Assembly (NCBI RefSeq): GCF_019264345.1
Contig: NZ_JAHVAO010000001.1
Coordinates: 2,480,001 to 2,544,000, forward strand
From: Marinobacter arenosus
Lineage (GTDB): Bacteria > Pseudomonadota > Gammaproteobacteria > Pseudomonadales > Oleiphilaceae
DNA: 64,000 nucleotides
Direction of reading: 5' to 3'
Part shown: piece by piece, positions 58,165 through 64,000 of the stretch
How the letters are laid out: each line of letters opens with the position of its first letter
Numbering within the stretch: position 1 is the stretch's first letter
Notes under the pieces: model-generated
Seen by the model: only the letters and a program-made list of their open reading frames with translations
Database searches by the model: none
Told to the model about the DNA's origin: nothing
Made by a program: the position numbers and the translations under genes

Positions 58165-59040
58165 TCAGAAACTCCCCTGCAGTGACAGGTACAGGCCCTG
58201 TTGATCGTCCAGTGTTGCCACGTCGCCAAGATTGACCACGGCCGCGGTCACCGCCAGGCGCCGATCGGGTATCCAGGCGACAAACAGGTCCCACCAGTCC
58301 TCTTCGTCGGCGAAATCCAGGTTATCCGGTTTCTGCCGGTACTCGGCGCCCACCAGCCATTGCCGGCTCAGAAACAGCCCGGCGCTGGCTTCCGCCATCA
58401 CCTCGTAACTGTTGTTGCGATCGCCACCAAAGCCCAGCAGCCCGCCCTGGTTAGCCCGGGTGGCCCGTGCCGTGGCATTCACCAGCAGGTTGCGGTCAAA
58501 CAGCGCGGCGAAAAACACCTTGCTGCCACTGAGATAGACATCGGTCCCGCTGTCGTCCCTGGCGCCGATGGCGTCCGGCACGGTGAAGTTGCGCTGGCGT
58601 TTGTACTGGAGGCCCATCGACCACTGTCCCCAGGGACTGTAGAGAACGTCGCCCGCGAGCCGGACCTTGGCGCCAAAGATGTCCTGGTTCAGTTCGTCCT
58701 GCTCCAGACCAAAGCCGTTGTTGAGGGTGAACACTAATGCGTCCAGATCCAGGCTTTGCCGGGCCACGGTCAGTTCCACCCGGTTGTTCCAGTTGATGCC
58801 GGCACCGGCGACGTCCAGCGTGTAATCGTCGGTTTCCGCCCGGCTCAGGGTCAGCGTTCCACCCCACTCCTCATCGCTGGCGTAGCTCCCCAGCAGCGCC
58901 CAGGGCACCAGCCCGCCGCCGGCGCTGCCTTCAATGGTGGTGACCCCGCCGGTTGCCCAGATCCGGCTGCCGATGTCGGCCAGGGCGCTTGGGGCGGCAA
59001 TCATCATCAGTGCCGCCAGCAGCAGCGGGCCATGTCTCAT
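58165..59040 (-). CDS. DUF3034-family exported protein
   Basis: A 291-residue protein with a signal peptide (MRHGPLLLAALMMIAAPSALA). The mature part is a run of beta strands alternating with Gly, Trp and Asn, as in an outer-membrane barrel, and ends in LYLSLQGSF with a terminal Phe. The block TTIEGSAGGGLVPWALLGSYASDEEWG fits DUF3034. Its function is unknown. The start at 59040 overlaps the EAL gene stop (ATGA); an upstream in-frame extension lies inside that gene and is unlikely. Confidence 0.8.
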   Translation of the reverse strand: MRHGPLLLAALMMIAAPSALADIGSRIWATGGVTTIEGSAGGGLVPWALLGSYASDEEWGGTLTLSRAETDDYTLDVAGAGINWNNRVELTVARQSLDLDALVFTLNNGFGLEQDELNQDIFGAKVRLAGDVLYSPWGQWSMGLQYKRQRNFTVPDAIGARDDSGTDVYLSGSKVFFAALFDRNLLVNATARATRANQGGLLGFGGDRNNSYEVMAEASAGLFLSRQWLVGAEYRQKPDNLDFADEEDWWDLFVAWIPDRRLAVTAAVVNLGDVATLDDQQGLYLSLQGSF

Positions 59041-61391
59041 CGGGAATACTCCATGGTGCATTGGGCCAGTTCCTGGTGCCGGGCCGCCAGAGCCTGCGCG
59101 GTTTCTGCCAGGTCGGCAGCTGCCACGGGGCGGCTCAGGTAGAACCCCTGGGCCAGGTCGCAGCCCCATTGCTGCAGCAACTGCCAGCCTTGCAGGGATT
59201 CGACGCCCTCCGCCACCACTTTCAGGCCAAGACCGTGGGCCATGTCGATGGTGGACCTCACGATCAGCTGGTCCTGGGGTTCGGACTCCAGTTTCAGGAC
59301 GAACGACTTGTCGATTTTCAGTTCCTGGACCGGCAGCGTGCGAAGCTGGGACAGGGAGGAATACCCGGTGCCGAAATCGTCCACCGACAGGGTGACTCCG
59401 AGCGCCTTGAGCCGATGGAGGGTGGCCAGTGCTTCAACGGGATCCTCCATCAGGGCACTCTCCGTGACTTCCAGGGTGATGCGCTCGAGGTGGTGATGCC
59501 AGTCGGCAAAGGTCTCGGCCACGTGGTCGGCCAGGGCGGGCCAGGTAAGATCCTTGGCGGAAAGGTTGATGGCGACGCCGGCATCAACGCCCTGCTCGTT
59601 CCAGGCCCGGGCATCGGTGGCCACACGTTTCAGGATGTGAGCGGTGAGGTCATTGATCTGCCCCGACTTCTCGGCCAGGGAAATGAACTCCTCCGGCGGC
59701 ACGAAGCCGAGTTCCGGATGGATCCAGCGAACCAGCGCTTCCAACTGCTCCAGCTGACCGGTTCGGCTGTTCAGCTTGGGCTGGTAGTTCATGTGCAGGC
59801 TATTGTCGGCGATCGCCGTGTGCAGATCGGCAATGAGCTGAAGTTCCCGCAGGTGGCTTTCGTCCTGGCCTGGCCGGTAGCGGGTAATGGGTTCCGGGTG
59901 ATCCTGGGCCCGTTCGAACGTCAGGTTGAGGCGCCGGCGCAGTTCGTTGGTGTTGGCCGCGTCTTCAGGTAGCTCCATGGTGACCATGATGGCCCGGATA
60001 GAGAACGGGGTGTTGTTGATCTGAAGCGGTGATTCGATCACGCCATGGAGCCGGCGGGTCAGTGAGTCGACGCGATCGGGACTCCGGGGTGGCACCAGGG
60101 CGAGGAATTCACCGCCCCCGGTCCGGGCAATCATGAGGGCATTCGGCAGCTCCGCCTGCAACCGCTCGGAAATGCCGGCCAAGACCCGGTCACCGAATTC
60201 CAGGCCCAGGGTGTCGTTGACGTCGGACAGGTCCTCCAGTCGCATGCCGATCAGGGTACAGGCGTTCCCGACCTCGAACAGCTCCCGGACGGATTGCATC
60301 AGCGCGTTTCGGTTGCCCAGGCCGGTGACATCGTCATGGGTGGCCGCGTAGCGAATCTGGGCTTCCCGTTCGCGCAGGCGAACAAGCATGTCGCCAAGGG
60401 CATTCCGGAGCTGTTTCAGCTCGCCCCCGGTGCGGAACTCGGGGGGCTTCGGATTCTCGCCATCACCTACGGCGCGGGCGTAGTCGGCAAGCTGGAGCAA
60501 GGGCTTGCCCAGGTAGCGGGCAATGATCAGCGCCAGCAGGATGGCGAAGACCAGGATCGCGCTGACCAGCAGGGCAATTTCCTTCGCCCGGGTGTAGTAG
60601 TTTTGCAGGCTGGCTTCGCGACTGATCATCAGGACGATCTCGATCTCTGACGCGGAAGTGCCACCGAGGTTGATCGTACGACTGAAATATCGGGTGGGAT
60701 CCAGAAGGCTTCTGGCCTGGGGTGCCGGGGTCAGTTCCTGTTCCATGGGCATCTCGCGGTTACCCGTCGCCGCCAGTACCCGGAACGCCTCGTCGGCATT
60801 TGTCCGGGCCCTGAAAATGACCTCGGTTCCACTCAGGCGGGCAATCAGGTTAGCCAGCGGCTGGTCCAGCGCGAAACCGGCCATGAGCGTGGCCCGGAGT
60901 CCCGGGCCTTCGACCGGAACGTTGAGCACTTCATAGCCCTGGCCGCCGAGGTGGATAAAGGTTCGGGCACTGCCGGGGGACGATCCCGGCTGGCTAAGTG
61001 GGGGCGAGGCGTCCGGAATTTGCTGGTTCAGGGTGGACGCCAGAAGGTCGCCGGCGCTGTTGGTGAGCAGGGCGAAATCCGCCCGGGCCCGCCGGCTGTG
61101 GTTTTCGAGGGCACTGTCAAGGGTGCCCGGATCGCCGCTGGCCACGGCGGAGCGAAAGCCGAAATCCTGCACCACCACCGAGAGTCGGGACAGGTTCAGG
61201 TCGGTCCGGCGTTCCAGAACCTCCCGGGCCATCCGTTCACCGATGGCGAGCTGCTGCATTGCCCGGCTTTTTTCGTCCTCGAACAGGTACACCATCAGCA
61301 GGGCGCCAATCACCAGGCTGACCAACACCACCAGGGCAATCATCGCCGCGATCAGCCGGCCCCGGAATCCCATACGCCCGGCCAGATTCAT
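59037..61391 (-). CDS. Sensor GGDEF-EAL protein with degenerate GGDEF (probable c-di-GMP phosphodiesterase)
   Basis: A 784-residue membrane sensor. The first membrane helix is at about residues 12-35, followed by a periplasmic CACHE-like domain, a second helix at about 270-295, and HAMP (RYLGKPLLQLADYARAVG). The GGDEF domain reads GGGEF, lacking the acidic residue needed for cyclase activity. The EAL domain is intact (LEALVRW; SVDDFGTGYSSLSQL). It is therefore likely a phosphodiesterase. It lies in a packed operon between the cupredoxin-like gene and the DUF3034 gene. Confidence 0.92.
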   Translation of the reverse strand: MNLAGRMGFRGRLIAAMIALVVLVSLVIGALLMVYLFEDEKSRAMQQLAIGERMAREVLERRTDLNLSRLSVVVQDFGFRSAVASGDPGTLDSALENHSRRARADFALLTNSAGDLLASTLNQQIPDASPPLSQPGSSPGSARTFIHLGGQGYEVLNVPVEGPGLRATLMAGFALDQPLANLIARLSGTEVIFRARTNADEAFRVLAATGNREMPMEQELTPAPQARSLLDPTRYFSRTINLGGTSASEIEIVLMISREASLQNYYTRAKEIALLVSAILVFAILLALIIARYLGKPLLQLADYARAVGDGENPKPPEFRTGGELKQLRNALGDMLVRLREREAQIRYAATHDDVTGLGNRNALMQSVRELFEVGNACTLIGMRLEDLSDVNDTLGLEFGDRVLAGISERLQAELPNALMIARTGGGEFLALVPPRSPDRVDSLTRRLHGVIESPLQINNTPFSIRAIMVTMELPEDAANTNELRRRLNLTFERAQDHPEPITRYRPGQDESHLRELQLIADLHTAIADNSLHMNYQPKLNSRTGQLEQLEALVRWIHPELGFVPPEEFISLAEKSGQINDLTAHILKRVATDARAWNEQGVDAGVAINLSAKDLTWPALADHVAETFADWHHHLERITLEVTESALMEDPVEALATLHRLKALGVTLSVDDFGTGYSSLSQLRTLPVQELKIDKSFVLKLESEPQDQLIVRSTIDMAHGLGLKVVAEGVESLQGWQLLQQWGCDLAQGFYLSRPVAAADLAETAQALAARHQELAQCTMEYSR

Positions 61392-62032
61392 CAGAGCTCC
61401 CGGAAACGCTGTTGCAGGAGGTCCATGGCGTCATCCGTTTCCCGCGCCGGAACCAGATCGATGGCCAGCGTCTGGCTCAGCAGATTGTCCAGGCCCCGCG
61501 TGACGGGCCGGGTATTGTCTGGCAGGCGCGGATGCCAGATGTTGAGCGTCAGCGGACTAGTGCCGGCGTCAATGGAAAGGGTGACCTGCCCCTCGGCATC
61601 GGTCTGCCCGATGGCCCGGGTGTTGGTGACAATGATAAAGGCCTGCATCTGGTCGTGGATGTTGCAGCCCAGTTCCACCACGCCCGGCTGGTCGAACAGG
61701 ATGGGGGCCTCCGGCTTGCCGGCGTAGAGTTCGATGTTGAAGGTTTTCGCCGGTGAAAAGGAATAGACGTGATGCTGGGTGTTGTCGCGGTTTGGAAATT
61801 CGACGCGGGATCCGACCGGCAGGATCGACACCCGCGGGTGGAAGGCCCGATCTTTCTGGGAAATCTCTGCGGTGATCGGCGTGAGCGTTTCGCTTCGATC
61901 CAGATAAACGACGGCATCGGGGACGGGCTCGTTACTGCCACTGTTGGTGACGGTCACAGTGAGCTCGGAGGACACAACTGGCGTGGGCCAAGCCAGGAAC
62001 GTCAGCACAACGACGAGACATTTCTTGATCAA
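61391..62032 (-). CDS. Exported cupredoxin-like protein (often annotated methylamine utilization protein)
   Basis: A 213-residue protein with a signal sequence (KCLVVVLTFLAWPTPVVS). Possible type-1 copper ligands are seen: the His in QHHVYSF, then GCNIHDQM supplying Cys, His and Met as C-x2-H-x2-M. Other parts resemble carboxypeptidase-regulatory-like beta domains. Such proteins are sometimes named methylamine utilization protein, but no methylamine enzymes are here. Its stop overlaps the EAL gene start by one base. It may carry electrons or bind copper in the periplasm. Confidence 0.78.
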   Translation of the reverse strand: MIKKCLVVVLTFLAWPTPVVSSELTVTVTNSGSNEPVPDAVVYLDRSETLTPITAEISQKDRAFHPRVSILPVGSRVEFPNRDNTQHHVYSFSPAKTFNIELYAGKPEAPILFDQPGVVELGCNIHDQMQAFIIVTNTRAIGQTDAEGQVTLSIDAGTSPLTLNIWHPRLPDNTRPVTRGLDNLLSQTLAIDLVPARETDDAMDLLQQRFREL

Positions 62033-62045
62033 ACTTCCGAACCTT

Positions 62046-62696
62046 TCAGGCCAAACCCGACCCCAGGGAAAACCGGATGTGGTTCCTTACCAGCAGGTTT
62101 TCCCAGTAGTGCCGCATCCAGTCCCAGGCGGCATTGTTGACCTGGTCAACAAACGGATCCAGGTTCAGTTCATAGTAATCGGGCGTGCCGGCAATCTGCA
62201 GAACCGTCACGGTAATTGAATCGTCCAGCTCATTGGCGAATGGCTCACCAATCAGCTGGTGAGCCAACAGGTTAGCACGGGTGGCTTCCAGATCCACCAG
62301 TTCGCTGGCCCGGATTGAGCGGTTGTTCTCGTACATTTCTTCCATCAGGCGATGGCACAGGTAGGCGCGGATCAGCAAGCCGTCCAGGCCGTCGTATTTC
62401 ACAAGCAGCGCCGAAGGCTGGGTGAAATAGCGCGTGGCGGACTCCACGAAGGGTTCAAACAGGTCGGCCTTGCCCGCTTCCCGGGCGCAGGCTTCCACGC
62501 ACTCGATCAGGCGGGGCGCCATCTCAATGTACTCAACGGCAAACTGAAACAGGCAGGTTGCGGGTTGGTAGCCTTCGATCGTTACAGACGCGGGCAGGCG
62601 GGCAGCTTTCTCTCGGAGCAGGCGGAGAAAGGTACCTGAACGGGCTTCCTTGCGCCGTGCCTGATCAATGATTTCGAGAACTGCCTGTGGTGTCAT
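62046..62696 (-). CDS. Conserved protein of unknown function
   Basis: I do not recognise this 216-residue protein. It is soluble, rich in helices and acidic residues, and has two Cys in VEACAREAGKAD and CLFQF positions. It lies 13 nt upstream of the cupredoxin-like gene on the same strand, so it probably heads that operon. The start is uncertain: the ATG at 62696 has no clear ribosome-binding site, and an ATG at 62807 is an alternative. Confidence 0.6.
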   Translation of the reverse strand: MTPQAVLEIIDQARRKEARSGTFLRLLREKAARLPASVTIEGYQPATCLFQFAVEYIEMAPRLIECVEACAREAGKADLFEPFVESATRYFTQPSALLVKYDGLDGLLIRAYLCHRLMEEMYENNRSIRASELVDLEATRANLLAHQLIGEPFANELDDSITVTVLQIAGTPDYYELNLDPFVDQVNNAAWDWMRHYWENLLVRNHIRFSLGSGLA

Positions 62697-62894
62697 TGCA
62701 GGAGATGCCGAAGTCTGAACGAATTGAGGTCGCAAGGCGCCTCCCCATGTCTGGAACAAGTGCAGGGCAGGAAAGCAGGGCTTGTTGGACCGAACCAGGC
62801 CTGCCATTTCTGACAAGTGTAGTCGACATTTTGCGCCTTGCCGGCTCCCGTTTATTAAAATCGGACGCGGAAATGTCAGAGGTTGACGCGGGTC

Positions 62895-64000
62895 TCACTG
62901 TTCTGAAAACCAGCGTCCGTGTCGGCTGTGAGACCAGCACAGCCAACCCATGCTCAGAGCGCGTGCGAGCATGAGGCAAATCAGGGAGAACCAGAGGCCA
63001 TGGTTGCCCCAGCCGGTGGTCAGCCACCAGACCGGGAGGAACACTCCAAGGGCTGAGAACAGCATGGTGTTCTGCATGTCCCGGGTACGGGTCGCGCCAA
63101 TGAAAATGCCGTCCAGCAGGAAACCCCAGACCGAGGCAAAGGGCAGCAGCCAGAGCCAGGGCAGGTATTGCCAGGCCGTGGTCTGTACCGCCTCGATGCC
63201 GGTCAGCAACGCAATCAGAGCCCGGCCCCCGAACACGAACACGATGGTCAGCAGTAACGCGCCCCACAATGACCAGCGCAGGGCACTCCGGAAGATCATC
63301 CGGAAGCGCCGCCGGCTGCCCTTACCTACGGCTTCGCCGACCAGGGCTTCGGCGGCGTTGGCAAATCCGTCCAGGGCGTTGGAGATGACCAGCAGGAAGG
63401 TGATCAGCACCGCGTTCGCGGCAAGAATGGTGTCGCCCTGGCGGGCGCCCTGCGCGGTAAAGAAAGCGAGCACCAGCAGCAAGGCCACGGTGCGGACCAT
63501 AATGTAGCGGTTGACCCGCAGGATCTTCAGGTAATCGGCCAGCTCGCCAAACAGCGCCCGGGTCAGCCGCTGTCCCTCCGGCATCCGGGACAGCACGATA
63601 GCGAACCCGATGGCTGCCGCGCCGTATTCGGCAATGACCGTGGCCATCGCGACACCCCGGCTGTTCCAGCCGAATCCGGTGACAAAGAGCACGTCCAGTA
63701 CGATGTTCAGGCCGTTGGCGACGATGAGCATGATCATCGGACCCCGTGGCAACTGGGTGCCAATCAGCCAGCCCACCAGGGTGTATTGGCACAGGACCGC
63801 CGGTGCACTCCAGATCCGGATGGTCGCGTATTCGGCGGCCAGGGCGGTCACATCGGGGCTGGGATTCATCAAGGTCAGCCCCAGGGAGATCAGTGGCTGG
63901 TGCAGCAGAATGAGCACCAGGCCAATGCCGATGGCCAGCATCACGGAACGCAGCAGCAGGGCAACCTGGCCAAACTGGTCGCGCTTGCCCCAGGCCTGGG
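62895..64000 (-). CDS. MATE-family exporter (partial, N terminus outside window)
   Basis: The C-terminal 368 residues of a DinF/MATE-type multidrug exporter. Several membrane helices are visible, with typical blocks LVGWLIGTQLPRGPMIM, ISNALDGFANAAEALVGEAVG and a short cytoplasmic end after WLCWSH. The frame stays open to the window edge (GKRDQFGQVALLL just before it), so the start lies beyond 64000. Cation-driven drug or toxin export is the family role. Confidence 0.88.
   Translation of the reverse strand, partial: QAWGKRDQFGQVALLLRSVMLAIGIGLVLILLHQPLISLGLTLMNPSPDVTALAAEYATIRIWSAPAVLCQYTLVGWLIGTQLPRGPMIMLIVANGLNIVLDVLFVTGFGWNSRGVAMATVIAEYGAAAIGFAIVLSRMPEGQRLTRALFGELADYLKILRVNRYIMVRTVALLLVLAFFTAQGARQGDTILAANAVLITFLLVISNALDGFANAAEALVGEAVGKGSRRRFRMIFRSALRWSLWGALLLTIVFVFGGRALIALLTGIEAVQTTAWQYLPWLWLLPFASVWGFLLDGIFIGATRTRDMQNTMLFSALGVFLPVWWLTTGWGNHGLWFSLICLMLARALSMGWLCWSHSRHGRWFSEQ

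Noticed and set aside
61391..62032. Assignment to methylamine catabolism
   Set aside because: The name is inherited from similarity only; no methylamine dehydrogenase or related genes are nearby.

Overview
The window is gene-dense, high-GC (roughly 60%) gammaproteobacterial chromosome. Gene order and protein features point to a marine, Marinobacter-like bacterium: a PA4642-type gene, yheV next to prlC, PomAB-type flagellar stator genes, a GbdR-like regulator, and def-fmt-rsmB-trkA facing a LysM gene-dprA-tsaC-hemF-aroE. The genus is an inference from these features. I see no rRNA, CRISPR array, prophage or insertion sequence. One tRNA gene, tRNA-Pro(CGG), is present.

Layout. 1-6001: recB (cut by the window edge) and recC on the minus strand. 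6167-10659: a small secreted DUF4864 protein, then a second DNA-repair pair, a FAN1-type VRR-NUC nuclease followed by an XPD-like iron-sulfur helicase that carries a Cas4/RecB-like nuclease domain at its N terminus. 10580-17305: a self-contained fructose PTS (a FruR/Cra-type repressor diverging from fruB-fruK-fruA) with a clear Cra-like operator between them. 17360-23142: a VOC protein, two c-di-GMP enzymes and a phospholipase D-type lipoprotein. 23171-36404: housekeeping genes (tRNA-Pro, gmhB, glyS, glyQ, trkA, rsmB, fmt, def; then divergently the LysM protein, dprA, tsaC, hemF, aroE). 36459-38070: pomA-pomB stator genes.

The region 38089-47295 is the most unusual. A gene reads as a ClC chloride channel for about 298 residues. 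It then continues in frame into about 75 residues that look like the C terminus of a polyamine-type ABC-transporter binding protein, so it resembles a deletion scar. Next to it lies a one-carbon cluster: a dimethylglycine/sarcosine dehydrogenase-like flavoprotein, a GbdR-like regulator, and a convergent operon of a DmdA/LigM-like tetrahydrofolate demethylase, a MetF-like reductase and formate-THF ligase. Together these would strip methyl groups from a substrate and oxidise them through THF to formate. The substrate cannot be read from the sequence.

47539-57257: a PA4642-family protein, a small heat-shock protein with a sigma-32-like promoter, a membrane sulfatase-superfamily protein, a gamma-carbonic anhydrase, prlC, yheV, an NhaC-like antiporter, a DUF1653 protein and a 7TM-DISM GGDEF protein. 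Two kinds of palindromic repeat sit in this part (50674-50773; 53233-53320 with 53464-53552). 57264-64000: DoxX, then a tightly packed operon (cupredoxin-like protein, sensor GGDEF-EAL with a degenerate GGDEF, DUF3034 protein, truncated-haemoglobin lipoprotein), an unrecognised protein and the 3' part of a MATE exporter gene. Four proteins with c-di-GMP domains occur in 64 kb.
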